Virus record (IMG/VR): IMGVR_UViG_3300021406_000004
Location: 1 to 48,408 of that record
DNA length: 48,408 nucleotides
DNA from: a virus
Direction: 5' to 3' (one strand)
Of this stretch, positions 17,994 to 23,772 are shown one piece after another. Under the pieces are notes generated by a model. It was not told the origin of the DNA. It worked only from the letters and a program-made list of their open reading frames with translations, and did no database searches. Within the stretch, counting starts at the first letter, position 1. Each line of letters begins with the position of its first letter. A program made the translations under genes and the position numbers.

Positions 17994-18425
17994 ATGGATC
18001 CGACTCTGATCTTTGGACTGATCTCGCTGGGGCTCAACACGGCCCTCCAGCTGCTCAACGTGCAGGGCGTGACGAAGGTGGATTACTCCAAGCTGGCCAC
18101 CAGCCTCGAGAGCGCCTTCGCTCCGCTGATCGCCATGATTCCTGCGTGGCTCAAGGGCGGCCCTACAGCGCCCGCTGTGAGCACAGACATCCTCGCGGCA
18201 TACGGTACGGCCATCGGAGTGCTGAACACGCTTAAAGCGACTCCTGGGCTCTCCACGGCCATGGTCTCGCAGATTGAGGAATACATCGCTGGCGCGCAGG
18301 ACGGTACCAGCGCCTACCTCAAGGCCAGCCAAGGGTTCGATCCCACGCAATTCCAGCCCGTGAACCCCATGCCTGCCGCCCCCGCCATCGCGGCAGTCCC
18401 AGTCATGCCCTCCCACACCGCCTGA
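17994..18425 (+). CDS. Hypothetical protein, last gene of the rightward block
   Basis: 143 residues with AGGAGG eight bases before the ATG. The N-terminus is a hydrophobic helix (TLIFGLISLGLNTALQLLN), followed by amphipathic helices (YSKLATSLESAFAPLIAMIP; VSQIEEYIAGAQDGTSAYLK) and a Pro/Ala-rich tail. No catalytic motif. The gene ends a few bases before the convergent terminator hairpin. It may be membrane-associated; a lysis accessory or minor virion role is possible but not shown. Confidence 0.65.
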   Translation: MDPTLIFGLISLGLNTALQLLNVQGVTKVDYSKLATSLESAFAPLIAMIPAWLKGGPTAPAVSTDILAAYGTAIGVLNTLKATPGLSTAMVSQIEEYIAGAQDGTSAYLKASQGFDPTQFQPVNPMPAAPAIAAVPVMPSHTA

Positions 18426-18430
18426 CCCCT

Positions 18431-18460
18431 CAACAAAAAGGGCTCGCCGAAGCGGGCCCT
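18431..18460 (-). terminator. Intrinsic terminator of the leftward operon
   Basis: On the minus strand, arm AGGGCCCGC, loop TTCG, arm GCGAGCCCT form a 9-bp stem (one G-U) directly followed by TTTTTGTT. It lies just beyond the stop of the last leftward gene (18482) and between converging transcription units. The plus-strand side has no T-tract, so it mainly stops leftward transcription. Confidence 0.85.
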
Positions 18461-18481
18461 CGAGGGAATAGGCAAATCAAA

Positions 18482-18979
18482 TCAAGCGAAGTTGATCTGA
18501 GCTGAGACGGTGCGCAGGACCGGAGCCGTATCGCTGACCGTGTTGGTCGCATTGAGCGGCCCGACCACGGTGTTGTCGCTGTCGGTGAACGAGCCGGCGG
18601 TGGCCGTAATGGTCGCCGTTCCCGCAGCCACACCCGTGACTGTCGCTGAGCCGTCCGCATTGGAGACGATGCTGGCAATGGTCGCGTCTGAGGTCGCCCA
18701 AGTGGGATTGGTGGTGAGTTTGCTGGTGGTATTGACGGTGATCCCATCGGCGAGCAACGGGACGAAGGTGGCGGTAAGCGTAGCGCCTACTGCGAGGGTT
18801 CCGGGTGTAGCGGCCATATTAGCTCCAAAGAAGATTGCTGCGGTTGTGGTGCGGGTCGGTTCGGGCGCAAGATCATCGCGGATCTGGCCGAGGATTGCGG
18901 TCTGGGCTTGGGACTCTTTGAGAAGGTAGAGGAATCCTGAATCGATATTGCGCGCTATTTTGCGCAACTCCTCATTCAT
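18482..18979 (-). CDS. Bacterial Ig-like (BIG_2-type) domain protein
   Basis: 165 residues. A helical head (NEELRKIARNIDSGFLYLLK) joins a single Ig-like domain: LAVGATLTATFVPLLADG, TNPTWATSDATIASIV, ADGSATVTGVAAGTATITAT, the classic BIG_2 strand order. Such domains decorate virions or bind surface carbohydrate. Oddly it is the last gene of the leftward (early-type) operon, not among structural genes. The frame stays open about 75 bases upstream of this ATG with coding-like sequence (ISIEYQQFDIQKAIREELHE) but no standard start codon, so the true start may be non-canonical. Confidence 0.7.
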   Translation of the reverse strand: MNEELRKIARNIDSGFLYLLKESQAQTAILGQIRDDLAPEPTRTTTAAIFFGANMAATPGTLAVGATLTATFVPLLADGITVNTTSKLTTNPTWATSDATIASIVSNADGSATVTGVAAGTATITATAGSFTDSDNTVVGPLNATNTVSDTAPVLRTVSAQINFA

Positions 18980-19052
18980 CTCATGCAGCTCTTCACGGAT
19001 GGCCTTTTGGATGTCGAACTGCTGATATTCTATGGAGATAAGGCACCGCCTT

Positions 19053-19229
19053 CTAGCGTTTTACGACCGCTCCGAATACTTCCCAGCCAAGGATTCCGAG
19101 CAGCACCCAGATGGTAAAGTAGGCTCCAGCCCTGCGATACCACAATGGCTGCCCAGCTTCGTAGTTGGCGTACATGCCAAACAGGATCGCGATGATGTAC
19201 ACAACCCAGAACAAGATCGACAGCGGCAT
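19053..19229 (-). CDS. Small two-span membrane protein
   Basis: 58 residues. ATG at 19229 chosen because GAGG lies eight bases upstream; an in-frame GTG three codons earlier is too close to it. Two hydrophobic spans: LSILFWVVYIIAILFGMYAN and AGAYFTIWVLLGILGWEVFG, with a short charged loop (EAGQPLWYRR). The sequence resembles small phage inner-membrane proteins of unknown role. Candidates are superinfection exclusion or a holin/antiholin in the early operon. Convincing as a gene; unknown function. Confidence 0.65.
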   Translation of the reverse strand: MPLSILFWVVYIIAILFGMYANYEAGQPLWYRRAGAYFTIWVLLGILGWEVFGAVVKR

Positions 19230-19349
19230 AGGTGTCACCTCACTATGTTTGATACGATGCTACTCCGACAACGCCACGCTGTTCAAATATGCTCATCCCT
19301 CGCCCGGAAACTGGTTTAACCTGTCCTCATTCCTGACGGGGAACCCCAA

Positions 19350-19526
19350 ATGCTTACAGAGGACTATATGGATCTTATCCGGCGCCATCGCCTGATCGAG
19401 GAATGGCTGAGGGCCAACCTGATCTCCGAGTATTACTTTCTGGGTTCCCGCAACAACCTGCGCCAGGCCGAGGTGCTGGTCGAGTACCTGATGCAGATCA
19501 GGGCGCAAGCTCAGCGTGGCGCTTGA
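19350..19526 (+). CDS. Small helical hypothetical protein on the plus strand within the leftward operon
   Basis: 58 residues: MLTEDYMDLIRRHRLIEEWL, then LISEYYFLGSRNNLRQAEVL and VEYLMQIRAQAQRGA, with charge and hydrophobic periodicity of a small helical protein. A GGGGA lies eight bases before the ATG. It occupies a gap between two leftward genes and runs against them. Several antisense frames are also open, but their compositions are Arg/Ser-rich and implausible. Possibly a regulator made from its own promoter. Moderate confidence only. Confidence 0.5.
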   Translation: MLTEDYMDLIRRHRLIEEWLRANLISEYYFLGSRNNLRQAEVLVEYLMQIRAQAQRGA

Positions 19527-19543
19527 GTGGCTATCACGGTGCC

Positions 19544-19840
19544 TCAGAGTTCTCTGCGAATGAGCCCGATGAGTTCCTGCACTCCGAACCCTCCGCGCTC
19601 TGCTATACGTTGAAGAGATTGCCCCTTCCATTGTTCGTGGTAATACTCGAAGGCCACTTCTGCCAGCCACCACGGAATCGACCCGCCGCCCTGAATTGGG
19701 AAGGGTTTCATCTGGGAGCAATTTGCGCGGTGCTCGAAGTCGAAAGCACCACACTCAGAGCACTGATAGTGACCCTCAGGCCGACCATTGACAATGCGTT
19801 CGCTCACTAAAGGGTTTGTAATTGGTCGCATCTTTCCCAT
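19544..19840 (-). CDS. Small CxxC-containing hypothetical protein
   Basis: 98 residues, AGGAAAGACAAA before the ATG. The N-terminal part has YQCSECGAFDFEHRANCSQM, a CxxC...H...C arrangement that likely binds zinc, preceded by NGRPEGHYQC. The C-terminal half contains WWLAEVAFEYYHEQWKGQSL, RIAERGGFGVQELIGLIRRE, which looks like a helix-turn-helix-style region. A small nucleic-acid-binding protein is possible. Upstream, on the opposite strand, lies the small RNA candidate at 19896. Confidence 0.65.
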   Translation of the reverse strand: MGKMRPITNPLVSERIVNGRPEGHYQCSECGAFDFEHRANCSQMKPFPIQGGGSIPWWLAEVAFEYYHEQWKGQSLQRIAERGGFGVQELIGLIRREL

Positions 19841-19883
19841 TTTGTCTTTCCTACCGTAGTCACAGCGTCCACATTTGCCCTGT

Positions 19884-19889
19884 TATAAT
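19884..19889 (+). promoter_or_regulatory. Extended -10 promoter of the small RNA candidate
   Basis: TGT followed by a perfect TATAAT on the plus strand. There is no good -35 hexamer 17 bases upstream (CACAGC), as expected for extended -10 promoters. It faces away from the flanking leftward genes and is 50 bases from a plus-strand intrinsic terminator. Confidence 0.5.
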
Positions 19890-19895
19890 CATCTC

Positions 19896-19970
19896 GCCTG
19901 CGAATGAGAGAGCAGGTCTACGGTACAGGTGATTTGGGCTCATCTCCCGGAAGGGATGGGCCCGTTTTTA
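19896..19970 (+). ncRNA. Candidate small regulatory RNA (promoter-hairpin-terminator unit)
   Basis: About 75 nt between two leftward genes. It starts 7 bases after the perfect TATAAT, folds a first hairpin (CCTGC, 10-nt loop, GCAGG) and ends in a strong intrinsic terminator. No ORF of note lies inside. A plus-strand promoter and terminator enclosing a structured non-coding segment inside a minus-strand operon is the signature of a phage-encoded regulatory RNA. No Rfam family is recognised by eye. Confidence 0.5.
19936..19969 (+). terminator. Intrinsic terminator, plus strand
   Basis: GGGCTCATC / GATGGGCCC arms with CCC GGAA GGG at the top, one bulged T, followed by GTTTTTATT. It is a clear Rho-independent terminator on the plus strand, although both adjacent recognised genes read leftward. 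Confidence 0.75.
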
Positions 19971-19992
19971 TTGCGCACGGTAAATCGCTTTG

Positions 19993-20346
19993 TCATGGCC
20001 GTAGCGCTTCTTTCAGGTCCTCGATGCTACGGACGACCACATAACGGTGTCCGTGGCCCTCCACGAGCGCCTGAAACGATTTCTGTAAATCGCTCTGCTT
20101 GCCATCCTCTGTCTTGACTTCGATCCAGAAAGGCCTCTCGATGCTGAGCCCTTTGACTGGAGGGTTAAACGGGAATCGCGGGAAAGCAAGGATATCCGAC
20201 ATCCCCGGCGTCCCGAAGCGCATGAACCGCTTCTTACCCTTGTATTCGGCTTGCATAGCGCCAGTGTTATTCCTAAACGCGAGTATCCTCTCTGCTGCGA
20301 GGTAGCCGAGGATAGCCTTCACGATTGCTCCCTCAGGCGTGCTCAC
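19993..20346 (-). CDS. VRR-NUC-type nuclease
   Basis: 117 residues. The fold signature is clear: an early catalytic Glu (STPEGAIVKAILGYLA), FGTPGMSDILAF with the conserved G-x-S-D-I, PFWIEVKTEDGKQSDLQKSF with the E-V-K and the downstream Gln, then a C-terminal helix. VRR-NUC enzymes belong to the restriction-endonuclease-like fold and act as Holliday-junction or flap nucleases in phage replication and recombination. Length is typical of phage stand-alone VRR-NUC proteins. It starts inside the end of the upstream gene, near the distal end of the recombination operon. Confidence 0.88.
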   Translation of the reverse strand: MSTPEGAIVKAILGYLAAERILAFRNNTGAMQAEYKGKKRFMRFGTPGMSDILAFPRFPFNPPVKGLSIERPFWIEVKTEDGKQSDLQKSFQALVEGHGHRYVVVRSIEDLKEALRP

Positions 20347-20630
20347 CCTCTCGCCCCGCGGAACTCCGGGTTGTGGGCGCGCAGGGGGTTGCTCTCGTCT
20401 TCGAGGGCGGCGCGCAGAGCCTTTTTGCGCTGCCGTGAGCGTTGTCTCCTGAGTTTCTGCTCCTCAGCTTTGGCAGCGAACTCCTCATAGCAAGCACACT
20501 TGCAATCGGTCACGAGGCAGCGTTCGTCCTCTTTCGATCCGTGCTGATGATGCCAGCAGTCGAAGCAGATCATGCGCTGCGTCAGCGGGTCTTTCCGAAA
20601 TGGGTGCTCAGTCCAGTCGTGATCAGTCAT
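20343..20630 (-). CDS. Small Cys/His-rich zinc-binding-like protein
   Basis: 95 residues. Start at 20630 chosen for GGAGGAAAAT ATG; a longer upstream frame is an artefact over the HTH gene. The middle carries CFDCWHHQHGSKEDERC followed by DCKCACYEE, giving six Cys and several His consistent with one or two zinc sites. A basic helix follows (LRRQRSRQRKKALRAALEDE). A small DNA- or RNA-binding accessory protein of the replication operon is likely. Its stop overlaps the VRR-NUC start and its start overlaps the HTH gene stop. Confidence 0.7.
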   Translation of the reverse strand: MTDHDWTEHPFRKDPLTQRMICFDCWHHQHGSKEDERCLVTDCKCACYEEFAAKAEEQKLRRQRSRQRKKALRAALEDESNPLRAHNPEFRGARG

Positions 20631-20866
20631 ATTTTCCTCCTGAATGACAACTCCGCCATGCGCCTTACCCTGGTGCCGGCCTCGCGCCTGGGGTACCGCC
20701 GGGGGCGCTTGATCGTGACCCCGTTCAGCCGCGCCCACGCTTCCACGGTGCTGTAATCGCGCCCCATGAGCTTCGCTAGGGCCGTAGCCGTGAAGCGCGC
20801 TGCGTTCAGCCGTATGCGCTCCTGCTCGACGGCGGTGAGGCTCTTGCCTGTGCTGGTGGGGTTCAT
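20627..20866 (-). CDS. Helix-turn-helix DNA-binding protein
   Basis: 79 residues. LTAVEQERIRLNAARFTATA, LAKLMGRDYSTVEAWARLNG form a helix-turn-helix with the turn at MGRDY, like a short sigma-4/homeodomain-style unit. The C-terminus is strongly basic (IKRPRRYPRREAGTRVRRMA). ATGA overlaps on both sides show translational coupling. It could regulate early genes or act as a replication accessory. I preferred the start at 20866 since it overlaps the upstream stop. Confidence 0.7.
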   Translation of the reverse strand: MNPTSTGKSLTAVEQERIRLNAARFTATALAKLMGRDYSTVEAWARLNGVTIKRPRRYPRREAGTRVRRMAELSFRRKI

Positions 20867-21330
20867 GCTGCACGCTCGTCGAGGATCACGGTCAAGAGGC
20901 GTCCGCAGCGCACGATTCCCCCGCGTGAGTCTTGCCCGACAGGGCGCTGACAGGTGCGAAAAGCATCCACGCCCTTCTCCAGAAATCCCGTCTGCTGGCA
21001 CTTGCATGCCGGACACTTCCACACCACCAGCCGCTGATTGTGGGCGACCATCTCCCGGTTGTGGCGGGCGATCCGGACCACCTCGACCATCGCCAGCACC
21101 GCTCCGACCTCAGGAAAGGCCAATTCTCCCTCGTGGCGGGGCATCTCAGCGATCTTTTCGAGCGCCGTAATGACATCCTCGAAGTGCTCTTTAGAAAGGC
21201 GCTTTGCGTACACGGAAAGCGTCGAAGAGTCCACCTTCGCTCCCCTCGCCGTAGCCGTCATGGCTAAGGCTTGCCGCAGCGGACTTTCTGAGGCTGGCAA
21301 CTTCGTCGTCTTCTTCTCGTCGTGCTCCAT
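20863..21330 (-). CDS. Putative helicase-loader-like protein with C-terminal zinc ribbon
   Basis: 155 residues with GGAGG five bases before the ATG. The helical N-terminal domain (about 30-85: STLSVYAKRLSKEHFEDVIT, ALEKIAEMPRHEGELAFPEV) has the Y...L...D/E...A-L...F-P pattern of G39P/loader-type N-domains. The C-terminal part holds CPACKCQQTG and later TCQRPVG...VRCG, a probable zinc ribbon. Next to a DUF1376 replication protein, a role in recruiting host helicase is plausible. Its first 140 bases overlap the DUF1376 gene in another frame, unusually long. Confidence 0.6.
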   Translation of the reverse strand: MEHDEKKTTKLPASESPLRQALAMTATARGAKVDSSTLSVYAKRLSKEHFEDVITALEKIAEMPRHEGELAFPEVGAVLAMVEVVRIARHNREMVAHNQRLVVWKCPACKCQQTGFLEKGVDAFRTCQRPVGQDSRGGIVRCGRLLTVILDERAA

Positions 21331-22288
21331 TTGATCCTCCGTTTGTTTTCTGTTTCAGTTGAAAAACTCCCCGGTAGGCGTTGTTAATGCTCTGCTGCAG
21401 CACCGCATCGGCCGAGTCGCCGGTTTCGCATAGCTTCTCCAAATCCGCGATGATCCCCTTGCGCGCCTTGTCTGTCAAGGGAGCCCTGATCTTTTTCCGC
21501 ATCTCCTCGAAGCCGGACCAAATCTCCGGATCAATCCAAGACGGAACAACAAACGGCAAGGACATAGCCTTCGCAGAAGGCTTTTGCTTTTGTTCTTCAC
21601 AGGGTAACGGTGACGGTGAAGGTGCAGGCGTTAGAGAGCCGTTAGCCAGCGGTTTAGCTAGGCGTTCCGCCAAGCGTTCGCGCCAATCCGTCGGCCTGAA
21701 GTCGGTTGAATCGCCGCCCTTGCCAGCATTACAGTGGCGGCACAAAGGTTGAATGTTTTCAATGCCATCTGATCCACCTTGGTAGATGGGTAGAACATGG
21801 TCCTTCACTAATTCGCCCGTATCTCCACATTTCACGCAAGCGGATCCGCATACCAGAATCAATGTGTGCCACTCCGCTGCCGAATGCCTAGCGAGACGCC
21901 TAGCGTTCGCCAGACGCTCAGCGCGATCTAGTTTGAAGTTCTCGTTTTTCGTTCCCCATTTGCGGATGGCTCCGGTTAGACCATTTTCAACCTTGGATTT
22001 GATCCTTCTCTGCGCCTTTTCCAGTTCGGCGCAAAGCCTACCCTGAATGAGAACGCCGTCCTGCTCGGAGAAAAACCCGGATAGGGTTTTCCACACAGCG
22101 GGCCATCGAGATTCATCCACGCGCGCAATGTTTCGCAATTGATTTTGGTCGGTTGGGATCGAGCCTTTTTTCCAGTGATGCATGAGGAGTAAGAAATATG
22201 CCCCATGCTTTTCCGCGTCGAGATGCCCGGTGTCGGCTAAGTAATCGCCAATATAAACAGGCATCCAAATGCCAGACTTAATGGACAT
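21191..22288 (-). CDS. DUF1376 replication-initiator-type protein with an embedded HNH nuclease domain
   Basis: 365 residues. Start at 22288 (ATG after AGGAAAGGTGTGT) chosen over GTG two codons earlier. Residues 1-95 match DUF1376 (WMPVYIGDYLADTGHLDAEK, HGAYFLLLMHHWK), the winged-helix-like N-domain of phage replication proteins. Residues about 141-195 form an HNH domain: CVKCG, KDHVLPIYQGGSDGIENIQP, LCRHCNAGKG, with zinc-binding cysteine pairs and the catalytic DH. The remaining C-terminal half is helical (DPEIWSGFEEMRKKIRAPLT), as in usual DUF1376 proteins. An HNH inserted in the linker looks like a domesticated homing-type module. A structured leader precedes it. Confidence 0.85.
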   Translation of the reverse strand: MSIKSGIWMPVYIGDYLADTGHLDAEKHGAYFLLLMHHWKKGSIPTDQNQLRNIARVDESRWPAVWKTLSGFFSEQDGVLIQGRLCAELEKAQRRIKSKVENGLTGAIRKWGTKNENFKLDRAERLANARRLARHSAAEWHTLILVCGSACVKCGDTGELVKDHVLPIYQGGSDGIENIQPLCRHCNAGKGGDSTDFRPTDWRERLAERLAKPLANGSLTPAPSPSPLPCEEQKQKPSAKAMSLPFVVPSWIDPEIWSGFEEMRKKIRAPLTDKARKGIIADLEKLCETGDSADAVLQQSINNAYRGVFQLKQKTNGGSNGARREEDDEVASLRKSAAASLSHDGYGEGSEGGLFDAFRVRKAPF

Positions 22289-22290
22289 AC

Positions 22291-22340
22291 ACACCTTTCC
22301 TGAGTAAAGGCGGGAGGGGCGATCTCAGGAATCGCCCCTC
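22291..22340 (-). promoter_or_regulatory. Pseudoknot / kissing-loop leader masking the Shine-Dalgarno of the DUF1376 gene
   Basis: In the leftward mRNA, GAGGGGCGAT and ATCGCCCCTC form a perfect 10-bp stem closing loop TCCTGAG. That loop is fully complementary to CTCAGGA (22304-22298), which overlaps the Shine-Dalgarno AGGAAAGG. The target can itself form CCTTT-ACTCAGG-AAAGG, allowing a loop-loop kiss. Both forms would occlude the ribosome-binding site. A further stem, CGCCGG/CCGGCG (22347-22365), lies upstream in the same leader. Confidence 0.6.
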
Positions 22341-22406
22341 TCACTGCGCCGGGGATCAACCGGCGTTTGCCTATTCATCCATCGCGGGGAGCTAAGGACG
22401 AATACC

Positions 22407-22435
22407 AACATAGTCGCACGTCGCGCCCTAGTCAA
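22407..22435 (-). promoter_or_regulatory. Sigma-70-like promoter for the DUF1376 transcript
   Basis: Minus strand TTGACT, 17-base spacer, TATGTT (5/6 and 4/6 matches). It lies right after the stop of the 22446 gene, leaving a leader of about 110 nt containing the two hairpins described. It would allow the replication block to be expressed apart from the upstream recombination genes. Confidence 0.55.
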
Positions 22436-22445
22436 GTGCCTTTTG

Positions 22446-22766
22446 TCACGAGCTGATGCGATCGATGAACTCATTCAAACGGGCGCATGAATCGCGGAAC
22501 TTTCGTTCACACTGCTCAAGAGTTATGCGTGTTTTGTCCTGTTCGTCGATCAGCCTGCGCAGCGTAAGACCCTGCTCCGCGCTCAGAACGCCCGCAGGCG
22601 CCGCCGTCACCGGCTTGGGTGGCTTAGCTTTGCCTGCATCGGAGCGCTTCTTGCGCACCCTTGGCATGATGCCGTTGCGCATCAGTACTTCAGCCGTCTC
22701 CTGGTTGATCTGCGCGAGGGCCGATGCTTCCTCGATGGTTTCAGGGTCGAGCGTTTCAGTCGTCAT
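22446..22766 (-). CDS. Hypothetical helical protein
   Basis: 106 residues; start at 22766 gives an ATGA overlap with the upstream stop and GGGAGAAAG as Shine-Dalgarno. The N-terminus is acidic (TETLDPETIEEASALAQINQ), followed by a basic linker (RVRKKRSDAGKAKPPKP) and a coiled-coil C-terminus (LIDEQDKTRITLEQCERKFR). No family recognised. Located between the promoter of the replication block and the exonuclease block; perhaps a DNA-binding accessory. Confidence 0.6.
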   Translation of the reverse strand: MTTETLDPETIEEASALAQINQETAEVLMRNGIMPRVRKKRSDAGKAKPPKPVTAAPAGVLSAEQGLTLRRLIDEQDKTRITLEQCERKFRDSCARLNEFIDRISS

Positions 22767-22999
22767 TGTGCTTTCTCCCATCCATTTGTGGTTGCTTGCT
22801 TAACCAGGTACTTCGCCCATTCGTCGGCGGTGAACTTTCTTCCATCCTCTGTGGTCACGTCATCTCCGGCATCGCTGTATACAACGCGCTCCACAACGCG
22901 CCCATTGAAGCGCACCACGGAATTGCCGAGATAGTCAGGCGGCGGAACTTCTATGGTTTCCATGAATGGACTGCGCCACTTGTGCGGAGGCAGGCTCAT
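22763..22999 (-). CDS. Small hypothetical protein
   Basis: 78 residues. Start at 22999 selected for AAAGGAGAACGC and ATGA overlap with the exonuclease stop. The sequence begins SLPPHKWRSPFMETIEVPPP and has two short beta segments (VVRFNGRVVERVVYSDAG) and a helix ending (ADEWAKYLVKQATTNGWEKA). No recognised domain. Genes in this position after lambda-type exonucleases are sometimes small nuclease cofactors, but nothing in the sequence proves this. Confidence 0.6.
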   Translation of the reverse strand: MSLPPHKWRSPFMETIEVPPPDYLGNSVVRFNGRVVERVVYSDAGDDVTTEDGRKFTADEWAKYLVKQATTNGWEKAQ

Positions 23000-23772
23000 G
23001 CGTTCTCCTTTGGAAATCCTGCCTGGGCCCATGCAATGTCTTCGAGCGTGATCGAGTTCTCCAACTCCTGCTCAAACTTGCTGCTCCGCGGCCTCGCCTT
23101 GGCCTCCCGATCCGGGTACTGGCCTGTCATGCGCTCAACCAGCGCCGTAGCCTCCTGCATGGCCTTGACGCCCGCGTCTTCCATCTGGCGGTGCAGTTCC
23201 GGGTCAGCTTTGAGGCGCTTCACGAACAGGCGGAAGCGCTCGGGAAGTTCCGGGTACACATCAGGCGGGCAATAGCTTACAAAGTCCCACTCAGGCAGTT
23301 CGCAGCACAGCATATTGAACTGCATCTGCGGGATGTAGTCGGCCGGGATCACGTCATCGCGCAGGGTAGCCATGTGGGTGTAGAGCGTGGGGACCTTAAT
23401 TTCAAGGCCATGTCCCTTGCATAGCCCATCCGGCGAGCTACCCATGAAGTCGATGGTGGGATGCAGGACGAAGCCCGTCTCGTCCACCTCATTCCCGGTG
23501 GTCATCCAGTACTCCGTGCGGGCCTCTCCCTCGAACTGCGCCCCGATCTCCATTGGCTTCGAGACGTAGTGCTCGGCGGGGACGCGCGTGATGAGCTCCG
23601 TCGCCAGTTCGAGGATGTACCTGTCGCGGTCAGCGCTGGAGTCTCCAGCCTTCTTTTCGCCCGACGCCCGCTTGAGAAACGACATGGCGCGGTCGATGTT
23701 CGAGGCGGTTACGCACGCGACGCGGGCTTGGAACCATTCGGCGGTGTTCTGAGTTTTGCATGCTATTCTCAT
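22996..23772 (-). CDS. YqaJ / lambda-type recombination exonuclease
   Basis: 258 residues. Start at 23772 has GGAGGAAAAAG upstream. Family landmarks in order: EWFQARVACVTASNI (R and S of motif 1), EIGAQFEGEARTEYW (G-x-x-x-E-x-x-A), MGSSPDGLCKGHGLEIKVP (the S-P-D-G and E-I-K metal-binding residues), and YIPQMQFNMLCC (Gln ladder). This is the 5'-3' double-strand exonuclease that pairs with single-strand annealing proteins. The ERF gene two positions upstream is its natural partner. Length is normal for phage enzymes. Confidence 0.9.
   Translation of the reverse strand: MRIACKTQNTAEWFQARVACVTASNIDRAMSFLKRASGEKKAGDSSADRDRYILELATELITRVPAEHYVSKPMEIGAQFEGEARTEYWMTTGNEVDETGFVLHPTIDFMGSSPDGLCKGHGLEIKVPTLYTHMATLRDDVIPADYIPQMQFNMLCCELPEWDFVSYCPPDVYPELPERFRLFVKRLKADPELHRQMEDAGVKAMQEATALVERMTGQYPDREAKARPRSSKFEQELENSITLEDIAWAQAGFPKENA

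Noticed and set aside
20343-20873. 176-residue extension of the Cys/His gene
   Set aside because: The N-terminal 80 residues are His/Arg/Gln-rich and overlap the HTH gene; start at 20630 has a perfect Shine-Dalgarno.
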